Assembly (NCBI GenBank): GCA_947474645.1
Contig: CANJJD010000005.1
Location: 58,213-122,212, forward strand
Reading direction: 5' to 3'
Source: Alphaproteobacteria bacterium
GTDB taxonomy: Bacteria > Pseudomonadota > Alphaproteobacteria > Micropepsales > Micropepsaceae
DNA length: 64,000 bases
Numbering within the stretch: position 1 is the stretch's first letter; each line of letters begins with the position of its first letter. Below the pieces are notes generated by a model. The model searched no databases. It was not told where the DNA came from and was given only the letters and a program-made list of their open reading frames with translations. This document shows positions 41,032 to 53,864 of the stretch, one piece after another. A program made the translations under genes and the position numbers.

Positions 41032-41765
41032 CAGAAGAATACCTCGCCCGCCGCGATGGCGCGCACCTGGGCCCCGTCGTTCAGCAGCAAGGCGCCCGTG
41101 CCGTCTATGCCTTCGAACACGCCCTGGCGGGTTTCCTGCGCCAGCCGCGCGGTGATGCGCCCGCCCAGCCCCCCGGCCCGCGCCAGCCAGGCGGTACGCA
41201 CTGTGTCAAAACCCTGGTTCATCCAGACACCATACCAATGGGCGAAGCGCGCGGCGAGGACGCACAAGGCATCATCGGGCGATGGCGGCGCAAGGCCCAG
41301 TTGCGCCAGGGACGTGGCCGGGAACGCGGTGCCTTCGGGCGCGGCCGCCAAGTTGACGCCAATGCCGACCGCCAGCCAGCCGGGACCGGCTTCGAGCAAT
41401 ATGCCCGCCAACTTGCGCCCATCGGCCAGCACGTCATTCGGCCATTTCACGGTGATGCTGGTTTTGGGCGCAAAATGCGCCGCCATCTCGGCCGCCGCCA
41501 GCGCGGCGACGAATGAGAGTTGTCCGGTGACGCTGGGCGCCGCATCCGGGCGCAGTAACAAGGTCGCCGCCAGGTTGCCCGCATCGGTCTGCCAGACCCG
41601 GCCGCGGCGGCCGCGCCCCGCTGTCTGATTGTCGGCGGTGATCCAGACGGGACCGGCTTCACCGGCCTCGGCCAGACGGCGCGCCTCGCTGTTGGTGGAA
41701 TCCAGTTCGGGATGCCGGATTTTTCGGTAGCCTTCCGGCCAGGCGGTCAAGGAAGCAGCGCTCAA
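41031..41765 (-). CDS. birA: Biotin--[acetyl-CoA-carboxylase] ligase
   Basis: LDSTNSEARRL; TADNQTAGRGRRGRVW; VKWPNDVLADGRKLAGILLE; probable TTG start overlapping nuoN stop. Confidence 0.9.
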   Translation of the reverse strand: MSAASLTAWPEGYRKIRHPELDSTNSEARRLAEAGEAGPVWITADNQTAGRGRRGRVWQTDAGNLAATLLLRPDAAPSVTGQLSFVAALAAAEMAAHFAPKTSITVKWPNDVLADGRKLAGILLEAGPGWLAVGIGVNLAAAPEGTAFPATSLAQLGLAPPSPDDALCVLAARFAHWYGVWMNQGFDTVRTAWLARAGGLGGRITARLAQETRQGVFEGIDGTGALLLNDGAQVRAIAAGEVFF

Positions 41766-43198
41766 GGAATCAAAGAACGCGCCGCGGCGTCGGCGGCGGT
41801 GATCACCGGGGAAGCGGCGAAAATGAACAGCAGCGCCACCACGCCGGACAGAACCATGATGGCCTTGGAGCCGATGCCGGTGATGAGATCGAAGGCGTGC
41901 GCCGGTTCGTCGAAGAACATCACCTTCACGACGCGCAGGTAATAGACCAGGCCCACGGTGCTGGCGAGCACGCCCAGCACGGCCGGAATGAACAGCCCCG
42001 CCTGGATGGCGGCGAGGAAGACATAGAACTTGCCGAAAAAGCCGGCCAGCGGCGGCAGGCCCGCGAGACTGAGGAACAGCATGGAGAAGACCACCGCCAG
42101 CTTCAGGTCGTTGCGCGCCAGCCCGGCCAGGTCGGAGATATTCTCCACCGCCTTGCCGCCGCGGCGCATCGCCTGGATGCAGGCGAACACGCCCAGGTTG
42201 GTGAAAACATAGATGGCCAGATAGATCAGCACGCCTCGCGCGCCCAGTGAAGTGCCGGCCGCCAGGCCCAGCAGCGCATAGCCCATGTGACCGATGGAGC
42301 TGTACGCCATCAGGCGCTTGATGTTGGTCTGGCCGATGGCGGCGACGGCGCCCAGCACCATAGACAGCACCGAGATGGCGATAATGACCTGGCGCCACTG
42401 GTGGATCAGGTCGGGGAACGGCGTCAAGATCGCGCGCAGGAACAGGCACAGCGCCGCCACCTTGGCGGCGGTGGCGAAATAGGCGGTGACCGGCGTCGGC
42501 GCGCCTTCATAAACGTCCGGCGTCCACATGTGGAACGGCACGGCGCTGACCTTGAAGGCCAGGCCGGAAATCAGGAACACGATGCCGAAGATCACGCCCA
42601 GCCCCGGCGCGGCGCCATGGGTCGCGGTCGCGATGGCGGCGAAATCGGTCGAGCCGGTAAAGCCGTAGATCAGCGAGATGCCGTAGAGCAGCATGCCCGA
42701 CGACAGCGCGCCCAGCACGAAATACTTCAGACCAGCCTCGCTGGAGCGCAGATGATCGCGGTTGAAGGCCGCCAGCACGTACAGCGCCAGGGATTGCAGC
42801 TCCAACCCCATATAGAGCGACAGGAAGTTGGAGGCTGACACCATCAGCATCATGCCCAGGGTCGCCAGCAGCATGATCACCGGCAGCTCGAAGCGCGACA
42901 GCTTGACGGACACGAAGAACTCATCCGCCAACAGGATGGACAGGGCCGCCCCGGACAGGATCAACAACTTGGCGAAGCGCGAGAAACCGTCGGCGATGAA
43001 GGCATTGTGGAAGGCGGACGCCTGTTCCGGGCCCATCACCGTGGCCGCACCGGCCACAACCAGCAAGGCAATGGCGCCCCAGCTCACCACCGGCGCACTC
43101 TTTTCACCAGTAATGGCGCCGAACAGCAGCAGCGCCATGGCGCCGATCGCCAGGATCAGTTCGGGCAGAAGAACGAGAAGATCGGTTTGAAGACTCAC
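41762..43198 (-). CDS. nuoN: NADH-quinone oxidoreductase subunit N
   Basis: Polytopic antiporter-like subunit; [17 protein letters not shown]; operon position. Confidence 0.96.
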   Translation of the reverse strand: MSLQTDLLVLLPELILAIGAMALLLFGAITGEKSAPVVSWGAIALLVVAGAATVMGPEQASAFHNAFIADGFSRFAKLLILSGAALSILLADEFFVSVKLSRFELPVIMLLATLGMMLMVSASNFLSLYMGLELQSLALYVLAAFNRDHLRSSEAGLKYFVLGALSSGMLLYGISLIYGFTGSTDFAAIATATHGAAPGLGVIFGIVFLISGLAFKVSAVPFHMWTPDVYEGAPTPVTAYFATAAKVAALCLFLRAILTPFPDLIHQWRQVIIAISVLSMVLGAVAAIGQTNIKRLMAYSSIGHMGYALLGLAAGTSLGARGVLIYLAIYVFTNLGVFACIQAMRRGGKAVENISDLAGLARNDLKLAVVFSMLFLSLAGLPPLAGFFGKFYVFLAAIQAGLFIPAVLGVLASTVGLVYYLRVVKVMFFDEPAHAFDLITGIGSKAIMVLSGVVALLFIFAASPVITAADAAARSLIP

Positions 43199-44739
43199 CG
43201 TCCCGCTCCTTTGTGCAATTCTGCCACGACTTCTGTTTTGGTCGCTCTCGCTCGCGCGAACGCTCCGGTGGCATGGTCCATCGCCAAGGCGGTCTTGTTG
43301 TCAGCGATCAGCTTGGCCACGGCGGGCGTGGTCACGTCCAGCACCGGCTTGGGATAGAAGCCCAGCGCGATGGTGATCACCACCAGCGGCGCCAACAGCG
43401 CGATCTCGCGGGCGGTCAGGTCCTCGATCGCCTGCAAAGACGGCTTGACCAGCGCCCCGAAGATGATGCGGCGATAGAGGAACAGCGCATAGGCGGCCGA
43501 CAGGATCACGCCGGTGGCCGAGAAGATCGCCAGCCAGCTATTGTGCAGATAGGCGCCCATCATGGTGAGGAATTCGCCGATGAAGCCGCTGGTGCCCGGC
43601 AGGCCGACATTGGCCAAGGTGAACACCAGGAAACAGGCGGCATACAGCGGCATGCGGCTCGCCAGCCCGCCATAAGCGGCGATCTCGCGGGTGTGCAGGC
43701 GGTCATAGACCACGCCGACGCAGAGGAACAACGCGCCTGACACCACGCCATGGCTGATCATCTGGAAGATGCCGCCTTCCACGCCCTGATGCGTCAGGGT
43801 GAAGATGCCCAGGGTGACAAAGCCCATATGCGCCACCGAGGAATAGGCGATCAGCTTCTTCATATCCTCCTGCGCCAGCGCCACCAGCGAGGTGTAGATG
43901 ATCGCCACGATGCTCATGGTGAACACCAGGGGCGCGAACATCTCGGTGGCAGACGGGAACATGGGCAGCGAGAAACGCAGGAAACCGTACCCGCCCATCT
44001 TCAGCAGAATGCCGGCCAGGATCACCGAACCGGCGGTGGGCGCCTCGACATGCGCGTCGGGCAGCCAGGTATGAACCGGCCACATCGGCATCTTGACCGC
44101 GAAGCTGGCGAAGAAGGCCAGCCACAGCCATATCTGCATGTGCGGCGGGAAATGCACGCCGTTCAGCAAGGTCACGATGTCGGTGGTGCCCGAATACCAG
44201 TACATGCTCATGATCGCGAGCAGCATCAGCACCGAACCGACAAAGGTGTAGAGGAAGAACTTGAAGCTGGCATAGACACGCCGCTTGCCGCCCCAGATGC
44301 CGATGATCAGGAACATCGGGATCAGGCCGGCCTCGAACAGCACATAGAACAGCACCAGGTCCAGGGCGCAGAACACGCCGATCATCATGGTTTCCAGCAC
44401 CAGGAAGGCGACCATGTATTCGGCGACGCGGGTTTCAATCGATTCCCAACTCGCGGCGATGCAGAAGGGCATCAGGCCGGCGGTCAGCACCACGAACAGG
44501 ATGGAAATGCCGTCCACGCCCATGTGATAGGAGATGCCGCCGCCCAGCCAGTCCAGCTTCTCCACCATCTGGAAGCCGGGATTGGAATTGTCGAACCCGG
44601 CCCACGTCACCAGCGACAGGATGAACACCACCACCGTGGTGCCCAGCGCGATCCAGCGCGCCGCGTTCGGCATCAACAGAATGGCCAGCGCCCCCAGCAG
44701 GGGCACGAAGGTCACGAGCGAAAGAATGGGAAGGCTCAC
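43195..44739 (-). CDS. nuoM: NADH-quinone oxidoreductase subunit M
   Basis: [42 protein letters not shown] start overlapping nuoL stop. Confidence 0.96.
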   Translation of the reverse strand: MSLPILSLVTFVPLLGALAILLMPNAARWIALGTTVVVFILSLVTWAGFDNSNPGFQMVEKLDWLGGGISYHMGVDGISILFVVLTAGLMPFCIAASWESIETRVAEYMVAFLVLETMMIGVFCALDLVLFYVLFEAGLIPMFLIIGIWGGKRRVYASFKFFLYTFVGSVLMLLAIMSMYWYSGTTDIVTLLNGVHFPPHMQIWLWLAFFASFAVKMPMWPVHTWLPDAHVEAPTAGSVILAGILLKMGGYGFLRFSLPMFPSATEMFAPLVFTMSIVAIIYTSLVALAQEDMKKLIAYSSVAHMGFVTLGIFTLTHQGVEGGIFQMISHGVVSGALFLCVGVVYDRLHTREIAAYGGLASRMPLYAACFLVFTLANVGLPGTSGFIGEFLTMMGAYLHNSWLAIFSATGVILSAAYALFLYRRIIFGALVKPSLQAIEDLTAREIALLAPLVVITIALGFYPKPVLDVTTPAVAKLIADNKTALAMDHATGAFARARATKTEVVAELHKGAGR

Positions 44740-46763
44740 AGTGCGCCTCCCATGCGGAACCAGGTGACCAGCGCCACCACGCCCAGCAGCATCGCCAGGG
44801 CATAATGATAGATGTAGCCGGTCTGCAGCCGCACCGCGCCGCGCGCCGCATCCAGCACTCGGGCGGCGATGCCGTCCGGCCCCAGCCCGTCGATCACCGT
44901 GCCGTCGCCGCGCTTCCACAGGAAGCGGCCGATGCGGAAAGCCGGGCGCACGAACAGGAAGTCATACAGCTCGTCGAAGTACCATTTGTTGTAGAAGAAC
45001 AGATAGAGCATGCCCCGCTGGGCCGCGAGCTTGCGCGGCAGGTCGGGGTGCAGGATGTAGTAATAGAAGGCGATCAAAAAGCCGATGATGGTGACGGTCA
45101 GCGGCGCCAGCTCCACCCAGACCGGCAGATGGCCTTCTTCGCCGCCGACAACGACCGAGGCGCGCCAGAATTCATGGGCGCCTTCGCCGACGAAGAAGTG
45201 GAAGAAAGCCGCGCCCGCGAACAAAGCGCCCAGCGCCAGCAGGCCCAGCGGCACCAGCATCACCTTGGGCGATTCATGTATCTCGGACAGGGCCGGCAGA
45301 TGATGCTGATGCACCTGCTCATGGCCGGTATCGTCCACGCCCCGCAGCGGCTCATCATGCTCTTCGTCATGATGCATCTCATGCGGCTCCATGTCGGCGC
45401 CGCGATAGCGGCCATGGAAGGTCATCAGGAACTGGCGCCAGGAATAGAAGCTGGTCATGCCGGCCGAGACGATCAGCAGGATAAAGGCATAGGTCGCCAT
45501 GCCGCCATGGCCGGCGAAAGTGGAATTGATGATGGCGTCCTTGGAATAAAAGCCCGCCAGGCCAACGCCCAGATAGGGAATGCCCACGCCGGTCAGCGCC
45601 AGGTTGCCGATCAGCATCATCGCCCATGTGAAGGGAATGGCGCGCGCCAACCCGCCCATCTTCCGCATGTCCTGCTCGTGATGCATGGAATGGATCACCG
45701 CGCCGGCGCTTAAGAACAGCAGCGCCTTGAAGAAGGCATGGGTGAACAGGTGGAACATGGCCGCGTTGTAGGCCGCCACGCCGGCGGCGGCGAACATGTA
45801 GCCCAACTGCGAGCAGGTGGAATAGGCGATCACCCGCTTGATGTCGTTCTGGAACAGGCCGACCGTAGCGGCAAAGAAGGCAGTGGTGGCGCCGATGAAA
45901 GTGACGAACTCCAACGCCACGGGGGCAAGCTGGAACATGGGCGAGCAGCGGCAGACGAGGAACACGCCCGCCGTCACCATGGTGGCAGCATGGATCAGCG
46001 CCGACACAGGGGTGGGGCCTTCCATCGCGTCCGGCAACCAGGTGTGCAGGCCAAGCTGCGCCGACTTGCCCATCGCGCCGATGAACAAGAGCAGGCACAG
46101 GGTGGTCAGGATGTCGACGTTATAACCGGCAAAGAAAAAGCTCTTGCCCGCCATGGCGGGGGCGGCGACAAACACCGCGTCGAAATCCAGTGTGCCGAAC
46201 ACCGCCCAGATGCCGAAGATGCCCAGCGCGAAGCCGAAATCGCCCACCCGGTTGACGACGAACGCCTTGATGGCGGCGGCATTGGCGGACGGACGCGTGT
46301 ACCAGAAGCCGATCAAGAGATAGGACGCCAGGCCCACCCCTTCCCAGCCGAAGAACAATTGCAGGAAGTTGTTGGCCGTCACCAGCATCAGCATGGCGAA
46401 GGTGAACAGCGACAGGTACGAGAAGAAGCGCGCCCGGCTGGGATCTTCGTGCATGTAGCCGATGGAGTAGAGGTGCACCAGGCTCGACACGCCGGTCACC
46501 ACCACCAGCATCACGGCCGTGATGGTGTCGATCCGCACCGTCCAGTCCACCGCGAAACTCGCCGAATGGATCCAGGGCAGGATGGGAATGATGTAATTGT
46601 GGCCTTGCAGCGCCACGTCATAGAAGGCCACCGCCGACAAGGCGGCGGAAGCGAACAGGCAGCCCGTGGTCACCAGCTCGCTGGCGCGGGCGCCGATGAT
46701 GCGGCCGAACAGCCCCGCGATGGCGGAACCGAGAATGGGCAGGAAGACGATCAGGGAATACAT
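44736..46763 (-). CDS. nuoL: NADH-quinone oxidoreductase subunit L
   Basis: [39 protein letters not shown]. Confidence 0.97.
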   Translation of the reverse strand: MYSLIVFLPILGSAIAGLFGRIIGARASELVTTGCLFASAALSAVAFYDVALQGHNYIIPILPWIHSASFAVDWTVRIDTITAVMLVVVTGVSSLVHLYSIGYMHEDPSRARFFSYLSLFTFAMLMLVTANNFLQLFFGWEGVGLASYLLIGFWYTRPSANAAAIKAFVVNRVGDFGFALGIFGIWAVFGTLDFDAVFVAAPAMAGKSFFFAGYNVDILTTLCLLLFIGAMGKSAQLGLHTWLPDAMEGPTPVSALIHAATMVTAGVFLVCRCSPMFQLAPVALEFVTFIGATTAFFAATVGLFQNDIKRVIAYSTCSQLGYMFAAAGVAAYNAAMFHLFTHAFFKALLFLSAGAVIHSMHHEQDMRKMGGLARAIPFTWAMMLIGNLALTGVGIPYLGVGLAGFYSKDAIINSTFAGHGGMATYAFILLIVSAGMTSFYSWRQFLMTFHGRYRGADMEPHEMHHDEEHDEPLRGVDDTGHEQVHQHHLPALSEIHESPKVMLVPLGLLALGALFAGAAFFHFFVGEGAHEFWRASVVVGGEEGHLPVWVELAPLTVTIIGFLIAFYYYILHPDLPRKLAAQRGMLYLFFYNKWYFDELYDFLFVRPAFRIGRFLWKRGDGTVIDGLGPDGIAARVLDAARGAVRLQTGYIYHYALAMLLGVVALVTWFRMGGAL

Positions 46764-46764
46764 C

Positions 46765-47073
46765 TCAGCCCTTCATCAGATTGACGTCCTCAACCGCGAT
46801 GGTGCCGCGGTTGCGGAAATAGACGACCAGGATGGCCAGCCCGATGGCGGCCTCGGCGGCGGCCACGGTCAGCACGAACAGCGCAAAGACCTGCCCCACC
46901 AGATCGCCCAGATAGGCGGAGAAGGCGACGAAGTTGATGTTCACCGCCAGCAGGATCAGTTCCACCGACATCAGGATGATGATGATGTTCTTGCGGTTCA
47001 GAAAAATTCCCAGCACCCCGATGGTGAACAGGATGGCGGCGACGGTGAGATACTGGGTGAGGCCGATTTCCAT
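46765..47073 (-). CDS. nuoK: NADH-quinone oxidoreductase subunit K
   Basis: [39 protein letters not shown]. Confidence 0.97.
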   Translation of the reverse strand: MEIGLTQYLTVAAILFTIGVLGIFLNRKNIIIILMSVELILLAVNINFVAFSAYLGDLVGQVFALFVLTVAAAEAAIGLAILVVYFRNRGTIAVEDVNLMKG

Positions 47074-47679
47074 TTACGCGCCCTCGCCCGGCTTGATGTC
47101 GTGCATGTCCACCGCCATGGCGGCGGTGCGCGCATTCTGGACGCTGACCACCTGGCGGCGCACGCCGGGCCGCGACCGCAAGGTCAGCACAATGGCGCCG
47201 ATCATCGCCACCAGCAGCACCAGGCCGGAAATCTGGAAGTAATAGACATAGTCGGTATAGAGAATGCGCCCCAGCGCCTCGGTATTGGTGACGCCGGCGG
47301 GGGTGGCATTGGCCTTGGCGGCGGCAAAGGTGGGCTTCATCACCCACACGCTGCCGGCCATCACCAGTTCGGCCACCAGGATCAATCCGATCAGCACACC
47401 GAAAGGCAGATATTGCAGACTGCCGCGCTTCAGTTCGGCAAAATCAATGTCCAGCATCATCACCACGAACAGGAACAGCACGGCGACGGCGCCGACATAG
47501 ACCACCACCAGGATCATCGCCAGGAACTCGGCCCCCAGCAGCACGAACAGACCGGCGGCGTTGAAGAAGCTCAGGATCAGGAACAGCACCGAATGCACGG
47601 GATTCTTGGCAGCAATCACCATGACCGCGGAGGCGATCAGGATGGCCGAGAAGAAGTAGAAGGCTATCGCTTCAAACAT
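47074..47679 (-). CDS. nuoJ: NADH-quinone oxidoreductase subunit J
   Basis: KNPVHSVLFLILSFFNAAGLFVLLGAEFLAMILVVVYVGAVAVLFLFVVMMLDID. Confidence 0.96.
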   Translation of the reverse strand: MFEAIAFYFFSAILIASAVMVIAAKNPVHSVLFLILSFFNAAGLFVLLGAEFLAMILVVVYVGAVAVLFLFVVMMLDIDFAELKRGSLQYLPFGVLIGLILVAELVMAGSVWVMKPTFAAAKANATPAGVTNTEALGRILYTDYVYYFQISGLVLLVAMIGAIVLTLRSRPGVRRQVVSVQNARTAAMAVDMHDIKPGEGA

Positions 47680-47693
47680 GCTTTTTCCTGCGC

Positions 47694-48179
47694 CTAACGA
47701 TAAGGCGCGTCCAGTTCCAGATTGCGGGCGATTTCCCCTTCCCAGCGGTCGCCATTGGCGAGCAGCCGGGCCTTGTCGTAGTAAAGTTCTTCGCGCGTCT
47801 CGGTGGAGAATTCGAAGTTCGGCCCCTCCACGATCGCGTCCACCGGGCAGGCTTCCTGGCAGAAGCCGCAATAGATGCACTTCACCATGTCGATGTCATA
47901 GCGGGTGGTGCGGCGCGAACCGTCGTCGCGCGGCTCGGCCTCGATGGTAATGGCCTGGGCCGGGCAGATCGCCTCGCACAGCTTGCAGGCGATGCAGCGT
48001 TCTTCGCCATTGGCATAGCGGCGAAGCGCGTGTTCGCCGCGGAAGCGGGGCGACAGCGGGCCTTTTTCAAACGGATAGTTCAGGGTCGCCTTGGGCGAGA
48101 AGAAATAGCGCATGGTCAGCGCGAAGCTCTTGATGAACTCCCAGAAGAAGATCTGGCGTGCGGTGCGATCAAAACTCAT
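47694..48179 (-). CDS. nuoI: NADH-quinone oxidoreductase subunit I
   Basis: [42 protein letters not shown]. Confidence 0.97.
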   Translation of the reverse strand: MSFDRTARQIFFWEFIKSFALTMRYFFSPKATLNYPFEKGPLSPRFRGEHALRRYANGEERCIACKLCEAICPAQAITIEAEPRDDGSRRTTRYDIDMVKCIYCGFCQEACPVDAIVEGPNFEFSTETREELYYDKARLLANGDRWEGEIARNLELDAPYR

Positions 48180-49249
48180 AGCCACCCCGGAAGATGAATG
48201 TGCGGCCGCACGAAGACGACATAGGCCGCCGTCAGCACCACCCACAATAGCGATGTCGGCAGGAAAATCTTCCAGCCCAGCCGCATCAACTGGTCATAGC
48301 GGTAGCGCGGCACCATCGCCTTCACCATCGCCATCATGAAGAACAGGAAGGCCAGCTTCCCCAGGAACCAGAAGATGCCCAGCGCCGGAATGTTCAGCGG
48401 CCAGATATTGATCGGCGACAGCCAGCCACCCAAGAACAGGATGCTCATCAGCCCGCAGAGCAGCATCACGTTCATGTATTCGGCCAGGAAGAACAGCAGG
48501 AAGGGGCCGGAGGAATATTCGACAAAGAAGCCGGCCACCAGTTCGGATTCCGCCTCCAGAAGATCGAAGGGCGGGCGCTGGGTCTCGGCCAGGGACGAAA
48601 CGAAGAAGATCACCAGCATGGGGAACAGCATGGTGAAGACGTTCCAGTGCAGCAGCGCGAAGACGCCGGTGGATTCCTGGGTGTGCACGATCTGGGAGAC
48701 GTTCAGCGAACCGGCGAACAGCAGCACCGTGATCATCACAAAGCCGATGGAGACTTCGTAGGACACCATCTGGGCGGCGGCGCGCAGCGCCGACAGGAAG
48801 GGATATTTGGAATTGGAGGCCCAGCCCGCCATCACCGTGCCGTAAACGCCCAGCGACGACACCGCGAACAGGTACAGGATGCCGACATTGATGTCGGACA
48901 CCACCCAGCCCTTGTTGAAGGGGATCACCGCCCAGGCGATAAAGGCCACCATCACGCTGACCAGCGGCGCCAGGAAGAAGATCACCTTGTTGGCGCCGGC
49001 CGGCACGATGACTTCCTTGAACAGGAACTTCATGGCGTCGGCGATGGTCTGCAGCAGGCCGAAAGGACCCACGACATTGGGGCCGCGGCGCATCTGCACC
49101 GCCGCCCAGATCTTGCGGTCGGCCAGGATCACCGCCGCCACGCCCAGCATCAGCACCAGGCAGATGACGGTGATGAATACCGACTGGCTGATGAACCAGG
49201 CCCAGCCATAGGGCAGTCCGTGGGTTTGCAGGAACGGGATCAGCGCCAT
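48176..49249 (-). CDS. nuoH: NADH-quinone oxidoreductase subunit H
   Basis: [49 protein letters not shown]. Confidence 0.97.
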   Translation of the reverse strand: MALIPFLQTHGLPYGWAWFISQSVFITVICLVLMLGVAAVILADRKIWAAVQMRRGPNVVGPFGLLQTIADAMKFLFKEVIVPAGANKVIFFLAPLVSVMVAFIAWAVIPFNKGWVVSDINVGILYLFAVSSLGVYGTVMAGWASNSKYPFLSALRAAAQMVSYEVSIGFVMITVLLFAGSLNVSQIVHTQESTGVFALLHWNVFTMLFPMLVIFFVSSLAETQRPPFDLLEAESELVAGFFVEYSSGPFLLFFLAEYMNVMLLCGLMSILFLGGWLSPINIWPLNIPALGIFWFLGKLAFLFFMMAMVKAMVPRYRYDQLMRLGWKIFLPTSLLWVVLTAAYVVFVRPHIHLPGWL

Positions 49250-49252
49250 CGC

Positions 49253-51379
49253 CTACTCCGCCGCCATCTGGGTGGCGCCATGAACGAGTTCCTGGCTGCA
49301 CTTGGCCATGGTCTCGCTGGCGCGCGCGATGGGATTGGTGAGGTAGTAATCCTCGATCGCCGCCGTCACCGGCGCGCTGTCCAATGTGCCGCTTTCGCCA
49401 ATGTCACCCCAGGTGGCGGCAGAGGTGTCGGCATGCACCGGCGTCTCGCCCAGTTGCGTGAAATGCGGCGCATCCTTTTCGATGGCGGCAAGCAATGTGG
49501 CGCGATTGTCGTAAGGCAGCCGTACGCCAAGCACATCGGACAGGGCCCGCAGAATGGCCCAGTCTTCCTTGGCATCCCCTGGCGGGAAGGCGGCGCGGCG
49601 GCCGCGCTGCACCCGGCCTTCGAAGTTCACATACAGCCCATCCTTCTCGGTATAGGCGGCGCCCGGCAGGATGACGTCGGCATGATGGGCGCCGGCATCG
49701 CCATGGCTGCCCTGATAGACCACAAAGGCGCGGCCCAGATGCGCCAGGTCAATCTCGTCGGCGCCCAGCAGATATATAAAGTCGATCTCGCCCTTCTGCG
49801 CGCCGTCCACGATGCCGGCCACGTCGCGGCCGCCCTGCCCCGGCACAAAGCCAAGATCGAGCGCCGCCACGCGCGATGCCGCGGTGTGCAAAATGTTGAA
49901 ACCGTTCCAGCCGCCTTCGGCTGCGGTGCCGGCGGGACCGATCATGCCGGTGTCGGACGCAATCTTGGCCGCCAGTTTCAGGATGGCGGCGCCATCCTTG
50001 CGGGTCAGCACACCAGCACCCAGCACGATCATCGGCCGCTTGGCGTCGGTCAGCAGCTTGGCGAAGGCATGAGTGCCGTTCGCAATCTCTTCCAGCACAT
50101 TGATATCGGTGCCCAACTGCTCGGCGGGATAGGTCAGTTCCACCGCCGGGCCGATGTTGGCCACTTTCACGCCGGTCGCCAGCCAGGCCTTACGGATGCG
50201 GGCGTTCAGCACCGGCGCATCCCAGCGCGGATTGGCGCCCACCAAAAGAATGGCGTCGGCGGCTTCGACCCCAGCAATGGTGGAGTTGAACAGATAGGTC
50301 TGGCGCGGGCCGCCGATCTTGGCGCCATCCTGGCGGCAATCCAGGTTGGAGACGCGCAAGGCGCCCATCAAATCCTTCAGCGCCTTGATCTCTTCCGCCG
50401 CGGCCAGGTCGCCGACAATGGCGGCCATCTTGTCGGGCGAGGTGTCCGCGACCTTGGCGGCGATGGCGGCGAAGGCTTCCGCCCAGCTCACCGGCTTCAG
50501 CTTGCCGGCGACGCGAATATAGGGACGATCCAGACGCTGGCGTACCAACCCGTCACAGGCATGACGCGCCTTGTCGGAAATCCATTCCTCATTCACGTCT
50601 TCATTCAGGCGCGGCAGCACCCGCATCACCTGCGGTCCGCGCGTATCGACCCGGATGTTGCAGCCCTGCGCGTCCATCACGTCCACGCTTTCGGTCTTGC
50701 GCAGCTCCCAGGGGCGGGCATTGAAGGCGTAAGGCTTGCTGGTGAGCGCGCCAACCGGGCACAGGTCCACAACATTGCCCGACAGTTCGCTGGCAAATGC
50801 CTTTTCCAGATAGGTGGTGATCTCCATATCCTCGCCGCGGCCGGTGGCGCCGAGGTCCGGCACACCAGCCACCTCGGTGGCGAAGCGCACGCAGCGGGTG
50901 CACTGGATGCAGCGAGTCATGATGGTCTTGACCAGCGGGCCCATATACTTGTCTTCAACGGCGCGCTTGTTCTCGTTGAAGCGGTGGAAGGCGGCGCGGC
51001 CATAGCCCATCGCCTGGTCCTGAAGATCGCACTCGCCGCCCTGGTCGCAGATCGGGCAATCCAGCGGATGATTGATGAGCAAGAATTCCATCACCCCTTC
51101 GCGCGCCTTGCGGGCGTAAGGGCTGGCGGTGTTGATCTTGGCCGGGGTGCCGTCCTTGTTCGGCATGATGTCGCGCACTTGAAGGGCGCAACTGGCCTGT
51201 GGCTTGGGCGCGCCGACCCATTCCACCAGGCACATGCGGCAATTGCCCGCCACCGACAGGCGCTCGTGATAGCAGAAGCGCGGAATCTCGGCGCCGGCCT
51301 GCTCGCAGGCCTGGAGCAGCGTGATGCTGTCATCCGCCTCGATTTCCTTGCCGTCAACGATCAGCTTGCGGGTGGGCAT
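49253..51379 (-). CDS. nuoG: NADH-quinone oxidoreductase subunit G
   Basis: PRFCYHERLSVAGNCRMCLVEW; CPICDQGGECDLQDQAMGYG; CIQCTRCVRF. Confidence 0.97.
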   Translation of the reverse strand: MPTRKLIVDGKEIEADDSITLLQACEQAGAEIPRFCYHERLSVAGNCRMCLVEWVGAPKPQASCALQVRDIMPNKDGTPAKINTASPYARKAREGVMEFLLINHPLDCPICDQGGECDLQDQAMGYGRAAFHRFNENKRAVEDKYMGPLVKTIMTRCIQCTRCVRFATEVAGVPDLGATGRGEDMEITTYLEKAFASELSGNVVDLCPVGALTSKPYAFNARPWELRKTESVDVMDAQGCNIRVDTRGPQVMRVLPRLNEDVNEEWISDKARHACDGLVRQRLDRPYIRVAGKLKPVSWAEAFAAIAAKVADTSPDKMAAIVGDLAAAEEIKALKDLMGALRVSNLDCRQDGAKIGGPRQTYLFNSTIAGVEAADAILLVGANPRWDAPVLNARIRKAWLATGVKVANIGPAVELTYPAEQLGTDINVLEEIANGTHAFAKLLTDAKRPMIVLGAGVLTRKDGAAILKLAAKIASDTGMIGPAGTAAEGGWNGFNILHTAASRVAALDLGFVPGQGGRDVAGIVDGAQKGEIDFIYLLGADEIDLAHLGRAFVVYQGSHGDAGAHHADVILPGAAYTEKDGLYVNFEGRVQRGRRAAFPPGDAKEDWAILRALSDVLGVRLPYDNRATLLAAIEKDAPHFTQLGETPVHADTSAATWGDIGESGTLDSAPVTAAIEDYYLTNPIARASETMAKCSQELVHGATQMAAE

Positions 51380-51834
51380 CAGGCGGTTCTCTGCTGCTGG
51401 ATCAGCCGGCGCATGCGCCCGCTATAATGCTTCAGGTAATCCTGCTTGGCGTAATATTCCGACGCCAGGTAATGCTTGTGATTGGCAAGCTGTGTCCTGG
51501 CCACCGCGCGCCATTGCTGGAACGGCGCCAGCCGCATCGCCCCGTCCAGCACATAGACCAGGCGCGCGACATACCATTCATAGCGTTCGAACTGGGTCTT
51601 CTCGCCGTCGAAGGTCCTGTCGCGCAGATCCAGCTTGCCCAGATCGGGATTGGAGAAATTGGGATTGGCCAATGCCACATCGCACTGCCCGGCATACAAC
51701 ATCGCCGCCCAATAGGTGCGATGGGCCAGGGTCGCCAGCACGGTGACAAAAAAGATCACCACCGCCGCAATGGTGGAGAGCCATTCGAGGAAGGTGTCTA
51801 TCTGTGCGAACCAGCCGATGACCGTATCCATCAT
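51379..51834 (-). CDS. Hypothetical protein with N-terminal TM helix, embedded in nuo operon
   Basis: [49 protein letters not shown]...; start overlaps nuoF stop, stop overlaps nuoG start. Confidence 0.8.
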   Translation of the reverse strand: MMDTVIGWFAQIDTFLEWLSTIAAVVIFFVTVLATLAHRTYWAAMLYAGQCDVALANPNFSNPDLGKLDLRDRTFDGEKTQFERYEWYVARLVYVLDGAMRLAPFQQWRAVARTQLANHKHYLASEYYAKQDYLKHYSGRMRRLIQQQRTA

Positions 51835-53108
51835 TCGGCGGCCATCCTGGAAAAGTCCGCGATGCGCTTTTCGATCTCGGGGCGGAAATGGCGGATCAGG
51901 CCCTGGATCGGCCAGGCCGCCGCGTCGCCCAGGGCGCAGATGGTATGGCCCTCGATCTCCTTGGAGACTTCGTGCAGCAGGTCGATCTCCGCCACCTGGG
52001 CGTTGCCCTTCACCATGCGGGTCATCACCCGCCACATCCAGCCGGTGCCTTCGCGGCACGGCGTGCACTGGCCGCAGCTTTCATGCTTGTAGAAATAGGC
52101 CAGCCGCTGGATCGCCTTGATCACGTCGGTGGACTTATCCATCACGATCACCGCGGCGGTGCCAAGACCGGTCTGAACCGCCTTCAGGCTGTCGAAATCC
52201 ATCAGCACATCATCGCAGATGGACTTGGGCAGCAGCGGCACCGAGGCGCCGCCCGGAATGACCGCCAGCAGATTGTCCCAGCCGCCGCGCACGCCGCCGC
52301 AATGCTTGTCGATCAATTCGCGCAGCGGGATGCCCATTTCCTCTTCAACATTGCAGGGCTTGTTCACATGGCCGGAGATGCAGAACACCTTGGTGCCGGT
52401 ATTGTTGGGCCGCCCGATGCCGGCGAACCAGTCGGCGCCACGGCGCAGGATGGTGGGCGCCACCGCGATGCTTTCGACATTGTTGACGGTGGTGGGGCAG
52501 CCATAAAGGCCGACATTGGCCGGGAATGGCGGCTTCAGCCGCGGCTGGCCCTTCTTGCCTTCCAGGGATTCCAGCAGCGCGGTTTCCTCGCCGCAGATAT
52601 AGGCCCCTGCCCCGTGATGGACATAAAGGTCGAAATCCCAGCCATGGATATTGTTCTTGCCGATCAGCTTGGCGGCATAGGCTTCGTCCACCGCCCGCTG
52701 CAGCGCCTCGCGCTCACGGATGAACTCGCCGCGCACATAGATGTAGCAGGCATGCGCCCGCATCGCGAACGAGGCCACCAAACACCCTTCAACAAGAGTA
52801 TGCGGGTCGTTGCGCATGATGTCGCGGTCCTTGCAGGTGCCCGGCTCGGACTCGTCGGCATTGACCACCAGGTAATGCGGCCGCTCCTTCACTTCCTTGG
52901 GCATGAAGGACCATTTCAGGCCGGTGGGGAATCCGGCGCCGCCGCGGCCGCGCAGGCCCGACTTCTTCATGATGTCGACAATGCCTTCGGGACCCAATTC
53001 CAGGATCGCCTTGGTATTGTCCCACTGGCCGCGCTTCTTCGCGGCCTCGAGGCCGGGGCTCTGGAAGCCGTACAGGTTGGTGAAAATGCGATCCTTGTCG
53101 GCAAGCAT
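51831..53108 (-). CDS. nuoF: NADH-quinone oxidoreductase subunit F
   Basis: [34 protein letters not shown]. Confidence 0.97.
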   Translation of the reverse strand: MLADKDRIFTNLYGFQSPGLEAAKKRGQWDNTKAILELGPEGIVDIMKKSGLRGRGGAGFPTGLKWSFMPKEVKERPHYLVVNADESEPGTCKDRDIMRNDPHTLVEGCLVASFAMRAHACYIYVRGEFIREREALQRAVDEAYAAKLIGKNNIHGWDFDLYVHHGAGAYICGEETALLESLEGKKGQPRLKPPFPANVGLYGCPTTVNNVESIAVAPTILRRGADWFAGIGRPNNTGTKVFCISGHVNKPCNVEEEMGIPLRELIDKHCGGVRGGWDNLLAVIPGGASVPLLPKSICDDVLMDFDSLKAVQTGLGTAAVIVMDKSTDVIKAIQRLAYFYKHESCGQCTPCREGTGWMWRVMTRMVKGNAQVAEIDLLHEVSKEIEGHTICALGDAAAWPIQGLIRHFRPEIEKRIADFSRMAAE

Positions 53109-53860
53109 CAGGTGGCTGCTCCCGGCGGTTTCTGTTTGGGCGCCTCGCGGTCGCTGGCGGCCTTGGTGGGTTTCTTGGCTTCGGCGTCGGTGTTGGCAGG
53201 CTGCGGCGGCGCCGGCGCTTGCACCTTGTATTTTCCGATCATGGAGCCGTCATACAGCGCCTTGTCAGTCAGCGTGCCGGCGCCGCCTTCGGGCTCCGAC
53301 GATGTGCGGTTGTTCTGCGGGCCGGGCTTCAGCGCCTTGCCGGCGCGCAGGTCGGCGATCATCTGTTCGGTGATCGGCCCGTCAATGTCTTCGTAGAAAT
53401 CGCTGCCGATCTGCAGCATGGGGGCGTTCACGCAGGCGCCCAGGCATTCCACTTCCATCCAGGAAAACTTGCCGTCATCCGACACGGTCTTTTCGTGCGG
53501 GTGAATGTGCGTCTTGCAGGCCGCCACCACGGCGTCCGAGCCGCGCAGCCAGCAGGGCGTGGTGGTGCAGACCTGCACCAGATAGGTACCGACCGGCTGC
53601 AAATTGAACATGGTGTAGAAGGTCGCCACTTCCAGCACCCGAATGAAGGGCATGGACAGCATCCTGGCGATGCTCTCGACCATCGGGTGCGAGACCCAGC
53701 CTTCCTGCTCCTGGCCGCGCCACAACAGCGAGATCACCGCCGAGGCCTGGCGGCCTTGCGGATACTTGGCGATGGTCGCCTTGGCCCATTCCGCATTCTC
53801 CGCGTTGAACGCGAAGCTGGCGGGCTGGATGTCCGGCGGGGCGAGACGGCGAAGCGACAT
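53108..53860 (-). CDS. nuoE: NADH-quinone oxidoreductase subunit E with Pro/Ala/Lys-rich C-terminal extension
   Basis: [33 protein letters not shown]; low-complexity tail. Confidence 0.95.
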   Translation of the reverse strand: MSLRRLAPPDIQPASFAFNAENAEWAKATIAKYPQGRQASAVISLLWRGQEQEGWVSHPMVESIARMLSMPFIRVLEVATFYTMFNLQPVGTYLVQVCTTTPCWLRGSDAVVAACKTHIHPHEKTVSDDGKFSWMEVECLGACVNAPMLQIGSDFYEDIDGPITEQMIADLRAGKALKPGPQNNRTSSEPEGGAGTLTDKALYDGSMIGKYKVQAPAPPQPANTDAEAKKPTKAASDREAPKQKPPGAAT

Positions 53861-53864
53861 GGTC

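Noticed and set aside
48647-51427. 926-aa + strand ORF antisense to nuoG/nuoH
   Set aside because: Artefact of GC-rich codon usage opposite well-supported nuo genes; His/Gln/Gly-rich translation with no recognisable domain.
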